NCBI GenBank assembly: GCA_019155185.1
Contig: CM032805.1
Span: 17,057,591 to 17,121,590, forward strand
Length of the DNA: 64,000 nt
Reading direction: 5' to 3'
Origin: Beaufortia kweichowensis
Lineage: Eukaryota; Chordata; Actinopteri; Cypriniformes; Gastromyzontidae
Both the position numbers and the translations under genes were made by a program. How positions within the stretch are numbered: the stretch's first letter is position 1; each line of letters opens with the position of its first letter. The notes beneath the pieces are model-generated. The model had not been told where the DNA came from. It did no database searches and was given only the letters and a program-made list of their open reading frames with translations. Shown one piece after another: positions 38,650-51,968 of the stretch.

Positions 38650-40430
38650 AGTATGTAATATTTAAACGTTACAGTAAAATATTATTAAAATATTTGTACA
38701 GTATTGCCTTTTTCAGTATTTACTATTTTATTATTTTAAGTGGGTTTTTTTGTAAAATATAAAAAAAATTGTTTTAATGACAAATGCAAAGACAGAAGAT
38801 TGTTGCTTTTGTTGGTACAAAACATGATCTAATGTAATGTAAAGCAATAGCGCCCTCTCGCTGTGTTAAATCATTATTGCATAGTAAAGGCATTCTGTCA
38901 TTTTACATCTTTATTCTTAACCAAATTAAAAAGAATTAACAGAATCAGTTGTTAAGAAACCAGTACCCTTTATAGATCTAAATGCACATTATGATTCAGA
39001 TTCAGACTAAAATCAATAACCAGTATCTGCCCCTGCTGTTAAATGTTTATAATCATATTAACATTGTAAAGACAGACTTTAGACTTCACATTAAAGAGAA
39101 TATTGATTGTGATTTTATTGACTAATGTAAGACACAGATCAATGGAGAGCTGTCTGACAGTGATGTCATTGCTTTTATTAATGAGCTGCTGTCTGTTATT
39201 CACTGATTCACATGATTGTCTGTGCTCATTGCTCTGTAAACCTGAACATTGTTCATTATTTAATTATATGCATTTGGGAGATATCAGTTTTGTATCCGTC
39301 AGTAATCTCACTCCAAAGGATAAATGCTCTAATTTCTCATTCATCCATTGCCTTTACATTGCCAAAGCATGAATAGTGTTGTATATTCTTCATACACATT
39401 ATCATATAAATGATCTCTCTGTCTGTGTAATTGTCTGTAAGCTGTTATCAAATAATGTTAAAACACACATTAAATGCATTGTAAATCTAAAGATCAGCGA
39501 GACCAGACAGATCGTAACGTTTTGATGGATGACGGTATCATAAAAGCAGATCAGTCAGGTATATCCCACATGGCATCTATAAACCTAAAGGTTTCTCTGT
39601 GACGGTCGTGTGTGATCAGAGAGTGAGCGTGCATGAGAAGCAAAGACATAATTCATGGCCCCGGGAGCTTTTAAATGACCGAAACAAAGCGGCCGCTCAT
39701 GTTTCAGTCATTAATGTTTCATTGGTTTTCTTTTACGAGGTCACAGGATGGCACCTTACACTGGACATCAGCCTCATGCGTCCATTTAACAAACAAACAA
39801 ACAAACAGAAAAGTGACAAGCCTCTGCTGATCGAATAGATTTGATCAATAATCCTGTTTCTAACAGTGAACAAAACTATTGGGAGTATGGAGGAGACCTG
39901 GGAAAGTTGTCCCAATTTTTAATTCCCAGGTTGGTTTCTGAAAGTTTCTGAATTGGCACAGACAGTTAATAATTTTCACGGTTATTACTGTTATCGGCAG
40001 AAGAACACACAGATTTCTTTTAACTCATCTACCAGATGTCAGTAACTGCTGACCTGCTATTACTGTGACAACTAGCCCCGCTGTCTATATGTACTAAACA
40101 AAATGATATACTCAGTAAAAGAAAATACTGCCTTATATTTTGCATATGCAAAATACTTTTACAATACTACAACTAAATGCAACTTTCCACTGGTGAAAAT
40201 TCAAAGTAAGTTAAAGATTGAAGTTTGAAGAGTGTATTGCACCTTTATTTTAAGAGTATTATTACTTACACAGATATTGTTATTATGTATGGGTGGGTGG
40301 GGTGGGGGTGTTTAATCAGTCAACAATAGATGTCTGCGGCATTTCCCCATTTAGATTTTTGGGGGGTGTATATGTGTCGCTCAGACATGCATTCCTTGTT
40401 GCAAACGATGACATCATCCAGTCTGAGCAG

Positions 40431-40436
40431 TGTGTG

Positions 40437-40479
<43 letters not shown>
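40431..40479. repeat. (TG)n microsatellite
   Basis: About 48 bp of TG with GCG interruptions at both ends. Confidence 0.95.
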
Positions 40480-40482
<3 letters not shown>

Positions 40483-42524
40483 CTTCAGACCTCCAGAGCT
40501 GCTGTGGATGATGGTACAAAAGACATCTGAAGCAGGTCAGGTACGGTGGTAATGTCTGTTGATCGGGGGGTCATAATGACACCCGGGTGTGAAGTGTCCT
40601 GCCGTGGCCCGAGAATACAGCCGTCCTAAATCACGACAGAGCAGGAATGTCAATAACGGTGATTAAGAGCCACACAGGCATTTATTAAACTCACAAACTC
40701 ATGTGTCTTTGTAATATTAACAGAAATGTGTCCAAAAATTAAAACACAAGCATCATCATATATTTTACAAAAAAGTCAAATGAACAACATGTGAACAACA
40801 TTTTAGATTTTTTATTACAGGAATAATGCAGCTTAAATGTAAAGTGGAGTTATTTTGACCCTTGTATTGGTGTAAACCTGCTGTAATCATAATTTCTTTG
40901 GCTTGAATAAAAGCAGATAATATACATGTTGCCCCAAAGTATATTCATAAATAAAACAATATTGGGTGAAATTTATAGTGCATAATTTACATTACAGTGG
41001 AAGATTTAAAGATATATTGGTCATTTGATTATTTACTCTCATTAAATGTGTGTTTGAACTACAGTAAATAACCTGCTGAGAGGAATAACATGATAAAACA
41101 GATCATGAAGATTTAACCTTCACACAGTTTGTGTAAATGAAGCGCTGAGAATAGAGTTAAACAGCCGTTCTGAATGTCATTCATGTGGAAATGTCTCACA
41201 GCAGGACAACTGCAGGACAGGATGATGTCATCACTGATGCAGGTGGTCAGAGATCTTCAGAAGCGCAGCGTCAGCATGAATAGAGCAGATAATCAGTGCA
41301 GGTTAGAGGTGACGGGACCCTGCGGTGAGGAACGGACCCTCGTGCACACCTGTCACACACACACACAGTGAGGTCTGAGATCACATGTGAAAGTCTGGAA
41401 TTTCATTAAAATAGTTTTAGGGCTGAGCTGATTTTTTTTATATATATTCTTTAAATGTGTAACACTGAGCATGTGAACTTCTTTAAACATCTTAAGCATC
41501 TTCATGCTTTCTTTGAAGAACACTGCATGGCCTGGAGAATGCTGTCAGATCCAAACCCACTTGAACATTTACAAACACTGATTTTTGTTTATAAAGCTTC
41601 TGTTTTGCTATTAAAGAAAACAAGCGATCCCTTACACATGAAATTCACAAGTCCATCACGTGTTTCAGATGTTTATGCGCACGTGTTAAATTCTTGCGGT
41701 CTTCTGTAAGGGATATACCAAATACATTTATAAATTCATCAGTCAAAATTGTTTGCAAAATAGTATTACTTTTTAAAACAGTGCCAAATAAGATATTTCC
41801 ACGTGTGATCTTGGGCTTTTGGTTGCTTCTGTATGTAAATAAATACAGGAGTATGTGCTGAATTTCCAGTGAAAAAAGTATCTTGACTATGTTTGTCGGT
41901 TGCTGTAGGGGACTATTTTACAGCGTTTTGTCCTCAAGGTAAAGCTAAAGTTACACATTCAATATTGTTGTAACCAAAAAAGTTTGAAGATTTGAAGAAT
42001 TTCGGAGTAAACAAACCCCTGCGCACATGTTCTAAGGGTGAAGATATTGAGCGGACGGAGATACGAGGGGATGTAGTGTGTTTAGTCCAACTTTTGCTCG
42101 TGTCTACCAGATCAATATTGTTGCTTTCATCTGCCACCTTAGAAAACTGAATACACACACACATTCAGTACAGTGATGATGTAAAGCTGAAGAGAAGAGA
42201 TAAAAGTTCATCTCTCAGATGAATGATTTCTGATATGTCAGAATACCATTAGTGGTCAGACAGGTTATATTAACACAAACCTGTGAGCTTTCATTCATCT
42301 ATAATTGATTAGTTGTGATGGTCGTGTAGTATAAACTCAGCAAGTTCTTCTTTTGAAAGACCACAGACAGCGCCTGGAGCTTCTGAGACAAACACAATCC
42401 AGAGAAAACCTCATTTAGATCAAAGGTAGAAGTGTTGGAGAGCAGGTATTGATTAAAAACAACAGGACAGAGTTCAGGAAGATGGAGAAAGAGAGAGCGT
42501 GTGCCGAGAGGAGACCGCTGACTG

Positions 42525-42595
42525 TTTACAGAGCTCATGGTGACTTTCTTTCTTCTGCAGAACACAAAAGAATATTTTGAAGAACGTTGATAGTC
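42525..42595 (+). mobile_element. Fragment of the abundant teleost MITE
   Basis: CTTTCTTTCTTCTGCAGAAC and CACAAAAGAATATTTTGAAG match the middle of the element seen at 11970-12175 and 32925-33070. Confidence 0.55.
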
Positions 42596-44147
42596 TGACC
42601 CTTATTGACTAAAGGCAACATGTTTTTAGATGTTACAGCAACTCATCACATGGTAAAATCTAAAATAATAACATGACTTGTACAGCCACTTGCATTATAC
42701 TTCAAATGTAAATCAGCAGCAGTTTTTCTTACAGTGTAGGAGTTCCACCACAAATCAGCATGTGAGGGGAAAAACCTTCAGATGAGATGATAGTTTACAT
42801 TTGACCACATTACAGAATCTCACCACACTGATGTGAGCTATGACATCATCTGCTCCAGAAAAGCCTCTGACATTATGATATGATGTTGTGGTTTAGCATT
42901 TTAATGTACAACCTGATTACTTTTAAAGTGCAAATTAAAATGGTTTCCAATAAAATTCCTTTATGACAATTAAAATAGAGATAGGTTAATTGTTGACATG
43001 GTATAAAGTTATGAAAATAAATGTGGTTAGCATAGCTCAGATGATTTGTTTGAGAAATGTTTGAATTATACTAAAATCTCTAATTGCAGACAAAACCAGA
43101 GACGACTGAATTTGAAAGTAAATTAAAGCCACATGCAATGTTGTCATTTTTTAATGTACAATAAGTAAACAGTGTTTTTTCCCTGTTTAGAGAGCTAAGC
43201 AAGTGTGTGACAGAGAGAGAGAGAGATGAGGACAGTGTGACATCACATCCTTCAGTGATGAGGTGATGTTATTATCTAACACTCCATCAATAAACTCATC
43301 AAACATCAAAAAGCACATCAGTGTGTAAAGACACACACACACATTCAGAAAGAATCCACATCCGTTAGCCGTAATCCTGCTAAACATTCCCACCAGACAG
43401 ACATCAGTCTTAAAACAAAGTCTGTAAAATTGCTGTCAGGTTTATTCTTCAGTTCTTGAGGTTTAAGTTAAAACAAGCATCATGATTTTAAAGTCAATTA
43501 TAAAATGGGTGCTTGCGGTCCCGGATGCTGATTGGACAAGTACGACATAAAACGCCTGTTTACACAAGATATTACATCTATTTAACATGAACAAAACTAC
43601 AGGGTTTGTAGGGTTGATAAACTCTTATCTGAGCTGTTAATGGTCTGTCTGGCCTGAGCTGATTGACAAGACGTTTGTTTCCATGTATTAAAGAATCTGA
43701 CATCAGTGAGTCTGTTCACAGCCTAGAGGTTACCGCAGACCAATGACCCTTCATAATGTCTGCGTGAACGACATCAACAACACGTCATCAACATTAAAAC
43801 AAATTACACACGTCTGTGATCTTTTCTCAAAATCGTTCATGTCAAATACATGAAGAGAGATTCATGGATTAAGACACAACGTGAATCTCATCCAATATGG
43901 CAGATATTTCAATGTCTTCTGGATCAGTGATTGATTTTCTGTCTGCAGATGAATAATTGAGCGTTATGCCGCACAACACCTCGGCTGTATTCATTACAGT
44001 AACTCAAGCGTGTTTTTTATCGTTACAGCATGATAATATGAGCATTATTTGAAACTGACCGAACTGAATAAATGAAGAGGAGAAGATAATCCGCATAGAT
44101 AGACGTGCGTTATGTTGCTTTGATAGAGAGACACTGCAGGACCAGGA

Positions 44148-44570
<423 letters not shown>

Positions 44571-44797
44571 GCTGGCAGGGTGAGTGACTTTCTCTGTTGG
44601 TCTGTCTGCTTCTGATGGTATTACTGATCTGAAATGAGAGATGGACTGTTCTGAGGTCAGTCTCTGATTACCTGTTCCCACCACAGCTCAAATGACACTT
44701 AAATGTGTTGTTTACACTTCAACCTCAACTGACTTTGGGTTCAGCCCAAATATTCAAATCAGCAACAATAACACGCTCCCCATAAGAAAGAAAAATC

Positions 44798-44895
44798 CCT
44801 CTTTAATATCTTAATATTTCTATTAGACATCAATGAGATTAAATGGAGATCAAATGGAAAGTGTCTCAGATATTTCTCCTGAGAGTTTCAGAAGC
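44798..44895 (-). repeat. Dispersed repeat copy C, inverted
   Basis: In reverse complement this shows the same order of blocks as 30329-30491: CAGATATTTCTC, GAGATTAAATGGAGATCAAA, AGACATCAATGAG and CTTTAATATCTTAATATTTC. The similar CAGTATTTCTCCTGAGAAAC at about 44992-45012 suggests a partial further copy. Confidence 0.5.
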
Positions 44896-45308
44896 GCAAA
44901 CTCAGACACAGAAAAACTTCAGACACAAACTGAACTCAGATTTGACACCTCCACATACTCTTCATGTAGTTTACCAGTTGTCTGTTTTTACAGTATTTCT
45001 CCTGAGAAACATCTGAGATGAAGATGATACTTAAATGAAACACAACTGAGAACTCCATCAAACCTCCTGAGCTGTAATAGAGAAACATCTGAAAAAATAC
45101 ATTTTCCTCTGATCGATTGAATCATTTGAGATTTTTTTTTCCTTTTCTTTTTTGTGATTTTTATGAAAATTTTCCCCAAAGATTTGCAAAAAACAACATT
45201 CTATTGCTTGCGTTACAGTTGCACATCTGACTTCTACAGGAAATGACATCATATACAATAGCCCCGGTGTGTGTTAGCCACAGCGTGTGTGATATATGAT
45301 TGTCCCCT

Positions 45309-45567
45309 CACTCTAAAAACAGATGTGTAAAAATAACACAAGATGTGTCTAGTTAGGGATAACACACAGATGTGTTGTCCTTAACTAGACACATCTTTGT
45401 GTTAATTTAAAAACAACACATTTTGTGTTACTTTTAACTCAACTTGTGTTACTTTCAACTCAACACGTGTTGTTCCTTTTATGTATTTAACACAAAATGA
45501 CACATTATGTGTTAAACAGCACAACACAAAAAATGTGTTAAAAAATAACACATCCTTTTTTAGAGTG
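45309..45567. mobile_element. Fold-back MITE, 259 bp
   Basis: The termini are complementary (CACTCTAAAAA and TTTTTTAGAGTG). Inside, a near-perfect stem joins 45335-45359 (ACACAAGATGTGTCTAGTTA) to 45378-45403. The interior is built of repeated AACACA/TGTGTT words. No transposase frame exists and no clear target duplication is visible, so the superfamily is undetermined. Confidence 0.7.
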
Positions 45568-46289
45568 CTGCATGTGGGTTTAAGTGATTTCATGGTAAAC
45601 AGCAAGAGAGGTTTGAAGCATGACATCACTTTTTTCTGAAATAACCATAACCGTTCAACTCTCCTCCTATTGTGTTTCATTGAAGAAAGAAGGTCACACG
45701 AGTTTAGATGACGACAGAATGTTTACTTTTGAGTGAAGTAACCCTTGAATCATGACACTTCAAAGTGTGGAGAGCTTTTCACAGCCTACAACTGGGAATT
45801 TCCCAAACCGATGAGAATATTTAGAAAAGGTAAATATGCTTTACTTTACATAATGACTCATTAAATTCCATCAGCGTGTCATTATCTCCACATTCTCCTG
45901 ACCGCAGATCTGAGTTTACACACACGGCACAGATGCCAGGCAAACACACCTGGGACAGGTTAACTTGTTGACTCACAGGTAGAAAGGAGATATTAGAGAG
46001 CTTTCTTGTTTAATAGCTCCTGCATATTTCAGTAGGAGGAGGATAATGTTCCTGCTGGCCGAGGGCCAGACGCGTCTACAGAAACAAAGAGAGGAGGATA
46101 ATTATTACCGCGACTGTAAGTACAAATTGTAGAGAATGACTCCCGGATGAGCTCATTTACAAACACATGCATCATTATCTTCACAAGCATCACTTATGAG
46201 TTCATACAAACATTTCAATAAACACATTTCAATGAACTCGGTTACACGAATATAAAAAGTGTGACACTTTCTTAAAAATAAAGATGCTT

Positions 46290-46440
46290 TATTTGGTGCT
46301 TAAAAGCACCATTTCTTTTGATCTTTTCAGTCTTTTTCTAATGTTAAAGAACCTTTTGAAAAAACAAAAAGGTTCTTCAGATGTTGAAGGTTCTTTTTGG
46401 AACCATATAGGCAGAATAGTTCTTCTATGGTATCATGAAG
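46290..46440. mobile_element. MITE-like segment of the AGAACC/GGTTC family
   Basis: TTAAAGAACCTTTTG and its arm AAAAAGGTTCTTCAGATGTT, followed by GAAGGTTCTTTTTGGAACCA and TTCTTCTATGGTATCATGAA, resemble the units at 63150-63448 in the opposite sense. Confidence 0.4.
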
Positions 46441-46617
46441 TGAATATAACCTTGCAACACTTTATGAATCATTTAGTTAAAACGAGAAAAAATAAATTTA
46501 GTTGAATCTCTTACAATAAGATGGAGTTACTTTTAGACAATTCCTCTAAATAAAAAAACATCTACTACAAGTAACTATAAGTAATGCTTATTAAAAAATG
46601 TTAAACACTTTCTCATT

Positions 46618-46660
46618 TGTAAGTCGCTTTGCGGATAAAAGCATCTGCTAAAGAAATATA
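46618..46660 (+). repeat. SINE-type tail fragment
   Basis: TTGTAAGTCGCTTTGCGGAT followed by AAAAGCATCTGCTAAAG is the fish SINE tail also seen at 5368-5484. Confidence 0.6.
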
Positions 46661-49600
46661 AATTGTACAGTATCATATCTGCAATATAATCCAAACTGAT
46701 AAACTGAAAAGATTTAGTCTCTTTACACACCCAATAATCTGTAACAGCTGAATCTTTCATTAATCATGAGTCTGTCTGTCTCGACACACTCATTCACACC
46801 TCAAATCTCACACCAATCTGAGAAAAGAGTCTCACAAATTCCAGAGAACAACAGAAGGACATGACGACATTCCACTAACATAAAAAGAGAGAAGAGACAA
46901 ATGTGTGAATTTACATTTTGTGCTTTGGTTTCAAAAGACCAGCGATATGCAAATCCACAAATTCACTATTTTAATTCATAATGTCAACACGTGATTTGCT
47001 GTGATTATATTTATGTACTTGTCTGTCATTAAAGGCACAGACAAAACACCAGAACAGGGAAAAGATCTTAAAATGTTACAGATGAGTTTAAAAGATCTAT
47101 AAAGAACCAATTTACAGTATGTCTCAGATGAAATCATCATTTTGGAATGTGTGATTTGTGCAATTGGACTTTTTACAAAAAAATTGGCAATTCCCATTTT
47201 TGTTTTTGTGTGTTGATGTCTTGTGTGGCGTCTCCTTCCAGGAGTGTTGGCCAATAATGTGTCTGATTAAATATTGATAGTGGCTGATACATGTTTAGTA
47301 GCTGGACTAAAGCCCGACACCAGATCTGATGGGCTGAAGGCAGAATAATGAGCAGCTGTTGAGAGACACACACTCGGAGGTCTTTCCATCAGCGCACGAG
47401 TCCGTTCCTGCACCTCAATCATGTGAAACTCATTTCAATCCTTCACGCTCAATTAAACCATACATAAACTTCAGCAGATTTGCTTCTCAAACATTTAAAG
47501 AGTTTATTTGATCAGATATTTGTGTTAGTTAGATGTATCACTTATATAAATGTGCATGTTTAATTTGATTTGTATGTTTCTTTCCTTATTTAATTAAAAC
47601 AGATTGTGATGGTTAGCAATAAGAATGCAAAGCATTGACTTTTAGTTTTGTATGTACTGTACATACACAGTATTACATTTTCTAGTTCTGGTACTTTTCC
47701 AGATTTAAATATAAGAGATTTAACAGGGTACATTTCAGCTCTGCATTTTAAATGATTTATCCGGTAAAATATCATTATTGCAAAAGATTATCTGCCATAC
47801 TTTTATGCTAACAAGCTGAATGAAAGAAAACAGATGAGCATTCATATAGTCATGTGCTTTAAGAACAACATAAGAGTAAATTATTCTTTAAATAGAACCA
47901 ATGTGTTCAGATGATGCTTGATAAGAATAATTTTGTGTTGGCCGTCTGGACGTAATCTCAGTGCATGAAACGGTCTGTGTGTTTTCCAGACAGTAGCTGC
48001 TCTTCTGTCTGGCACGTCAGACACCTGTGCGGATCGAGTGTCATTGCTTTAATAAGAGAGAGAGACTCCTGCTATCTGTCTGTGTGAGGGTGTTGGGGTC
48101 AGACCCACATGACCCGTCCTGCCCGCCCATTTTATTATTCATGACAGCTTTACCTGAGATGAGTGACAGGCTCGTGTGTGTCCTGGTCTGATCTCTCTGT
48201 ATGACACCTCTGTGCGTTACATGACTATACTCACGTATGACTGTCTCTATGGCAACCAGGATGTTTAATGTGTAAGTGAGTGTAATCTTCGTGAGTGTGG
48301 AGGTTAATGTCCAAAAATGCTTTTCTAAATTTCTAAATATTCACTACGGCCAATAAGTAATTTTGAAGTATAACACAGTCATTTATTTAAAATGCATGGT
48401 GAATATCCATTGCTATATTTATTTGTTGTATTATTTTTTTTATTATTCTTTACCTAGAACATTATTTTAATAACACATTATTGTTAATTGTGATATTGTA
48501 TATTTCTTCTTTTATGTATATTTTTGGCAATATGCCGATTGTTTACAATATCAAGTACTCTAAAACTTTTCAATTGTAAAGTGTGCATTTAATTTATATT
48601 GTATTATTGTATATCCTGTATTTTTATTAATTCATTAATTTAGTTTATGCATGCATACATATAATGATACTTATAAAAGTGTTTCAAATATTTGTTTACT
48701 TTCCCAATAAGGTTACAAGTGTGTTTTATCTTGAAGTTGAAACAGTTGCACAGGCTTCTTGGCTATAGAGGAAGTAGAACATGTGATGTGATGTGTGTTT
48801 TGTGTGTGTGTGTGTGTGTTCTCTTGATTGTGGTTTCTGATGCAATGGTAAATGAAGTACTTACAGTACAGTAGAGCTCTCATCTGACTCGCTGATCTAC
48901 AGGAGAATGTGTTTATTTGCTCCACCTGCTGCCCCACACGCTGCACCAATGATGATGCTGTTACCATCAGAACAGAAACGGGCCGCTGTTACCATAGAAA
49001 CAGAGTTACTTCAGTGTAAGAGACCCCATGAATGATTCAACATAGTTTCAGTGTGATAATATAAAGGCAAACATACTAATGACAGCACGGGTCATCCCTC
49101 AAACCCATTACACAGCAGGATGGTGGTCTCTACAATCCAATGTAAAGTTAAATATGTTGCAAGATTCTATTCATAATTTTATTTTTATATTATAATATAA
49201 TATTTTATTTATATAAAATGATGACACTAAACTACCTGACACAAAATTAACTATGACAATATTTAACAAATCACTGTTGCTCAGCATCACTAACACTTCA
49301 TCATGTGTGTGTCACAGAGTTGGCTGGCATCAACACACATGTTTTGAGGTATGTGTGCGGACTGGACAGAGATATATCTGTGTCCCGGGAATGAACCTGA
49401 TCATTGCCCAATGTTTTGGCAGGACTCCAGCAAACTCCACTTGAACTTTAGAGTAGAACCTACATCTCTGTTTGGAGGGGGTGAAGGCTGGACAAAAGGG
49501 ATAAGATTTTATGTGAGGTAGAGAAAAAAATAGTTCATGTCCAGTATGATGAAAATAGTATTTTTATACACAGAAAGTTAAAAGGAGTTTTTAAATCATA

Positions 49601-49734
49601 CAACCATTAAAATATATTTTAAATAATAACTAATACAGTGCACATGGACAGAGATATCAATCAAAACTGGCAAGTACACACCCCTAATATATATGCAGTG
49701 TTCTTTTAGACAGTGTGGGTCTCTCTCTCTCTCT

Positions 49735-49860
49735 CAATTTCAATTTCAATTTCAATTTAAGTGTGCTTTATTGGCATGACAAAAATTGTACAATTGTATT
49801 GCCAAAGCAATTGCAGCTGGGCTGCATACAAATAGTGCAAATTATGTACAAAGAAAAAGT
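49735..49860 (-). mobile_element. Probable retroelement 3' end with (AATTTC)n tail
   Basis: Four AATTTC units adjoin AAGTGTGCTTTATTGGCATG and TTGTATTGCCAAAGCAATTG. The inverted TTGGCA/TGCCAA words and short tandem tail are characteristic of a common fish retroelement end. The family is not certain. Confidence 0.4.
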
Positions 49861-49966
49861 TAAAATAAAAGTAACATTTATCTATAGAATTAAATAGAAT
49901 AAAAAATTTAAAGAATAAAAGCAAAATATACATTCAAGTAAAATAATACAGTGACAGTAATATATA

Positions 49967-50575
<609 letters not shown>

Positions 50576-50579
50576 CCCA

Positions 50580-51760
50580 GAGAACTGCCCTCTGTGAAGG
50601 AATGTGTGCTCATTCTGTAAATCAGCTGTCTAAGTGTTTCTTGATCAGTCAAAACCCCCTGGAGGGTGAAGAGGGGCCGGTCATAACAATCAGCACCTGC
50701 TCTATACGACTGGACATGCTCTGTTAGTCTGAGACACACGACTGAATCAGCTATTTGGACAGAAAGAAAGTGCTTTTGCTTCTCTTGTGTCTGAAATGAT
50801 TCTTTAACAATTTCTTGAAATGAACAAATAATGAATTTACAATGAATTCAAAAAAATAGTTTTCTCAGTCAAGTTTAAAGTGAGCACACATCCTTTAGCA
50901 GACTGTGTCAGTGTAAAAACATATGAAGAGCACAGCGATGAAACCACAAACACTACAGCTGTGGGAATTTCCCGTCCACGTGTCTGAATACAACAAAGCC
51001 GGACCTAAACAAATGCTGTTATTGGCCAGAAGTCACATGACTGACAAGTCTTAAAGGTGTATGTTCAAAATATTTCCTGAGCTGTGTCGCCCACATTTAT
51101 GTTTTGCCAGGAGTGTATGTCACTTTTATTTATGGGTTCTTTCACAAGGAAGTCCTAACACAGTAATTAAACTGTGTAAAATGCTTTACAATAGCACTGC
51201 GGAAAAGAAAAGCACAGCAGGACAGCAGGAGTGACATCAGAGTTTAACTATAACATGAATCGAGTCTATTGTAATGCTGTTGGACAAAAACAACACCTTA
51301 ATGTCAGGTGTTAAATTGTGCAATATGTCTATTCATAAACAAATGAACTCTCTGTTCACATTAACTATACCGTAATCCTTTTTGTTGCCCATTTTAAGTA
51401 AAGTAAAGTAAAGTCATTTACTCTTAGGTTGCACAATAAAATACATTTATTCTTAATAATATGTAAAAAAAATATAGTGAGCTGTCCCAGTAAATTAAGA
51501 CTTTAGAAATGACACACATGTAAATACTGTTGTGTACTTTAGCAGGAAAACTTCCAAGATACTGTAATGTTTTGGACATTACTATAGTAAATATAAAACA
51601 TGTACTACAGTATATACTACACTTTATCAGGTTTACTATAATTAAATATAACAGTTTACTATATAGTATTCTGTAGTTAAACTCTAAATGAATCACATGA
51701 CATTTATTTTATTGCCTTTAGTTTTATTGTTGCACATTTGAAATGCTGCTTCTGTCGCTT
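50580..51760. other. Noncoding stretch upstream of the bmf promoter
   Basis: No exon or recognisable element is seen. An AT-rich block at 51440-51700 precedes the CpG-rich promoter. Confidence 0.35.
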
Positions 51761-51900
51761 TAAGACAGAGAGAGCGCGCGTGTGCTCGTGTTTACGCACG
51801 GCGCGTGACGCCACGCAGTGGGCGGGGCAGTAGCGCTGGGAAGCGAGAGCGCGCGAGTCTTCAGTGGCAGAATGAGATGAGCTGAGGAGAGACGAGCACG
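51761..51900 (+). promoter_or_regulatory. CpG-rich promoter of bmf
   Basis: A sharp local rise in CpG against AT-rich surroundings. It contains CACGGCGCGTGACGCC (with a CRE-like TGACG and a GCGTG core) and a GC box GGGCGGGGC at 51820-51828. GCGC repeats follow. No TATA box is seen, consistent with a broad housekeeping-type start. A (GAGCAC)n run follows at 51894-51911. Confidence 0.6.
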
Positions 51901-51968
51901 AGCACGAGCACGAACTACATGTAATTATATTCACTTTTTTACTTACCTGGACGACCGCAAACACACAG
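51850..51968 (+). other. Probable noncoding first exon of bmf
   Basis: The transcript should start in the CpG-rich block and reach the donor ACACAG|GTATGA at 51968/51969. The next acceptor with coding sequence is at 54621, giving an intron of about 2.65 kb. The start boundary is approximate. Confidence 0.45.

Larger units (their letters stand above)
37700..44147. other. Noncoding stretch, no gene recognised
   Basis: It contains an AT microsatellite, a short TG tract and fragments of dispersed repeats (42525-42595 and 43030-43110). Even-composition segments occur at about 39590-39760 and 40540-40690 (including GGTGATTAAGAGCC) and may be conserved regulatory DNA. Frames such as 39103-39372 have no support. 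Confidence 0.35.
45568..49734. other. Noncoding stretch, no gene recognised
   Basis: It includes a MITE-like AGAACC/GGTTC segment (46290-46440) and a SINE tail fragment (46618-46660). A balanced-composition region at about 45750-46130 could be conserved noncoding DNA. No exon is supported. Confidence 0.35.
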
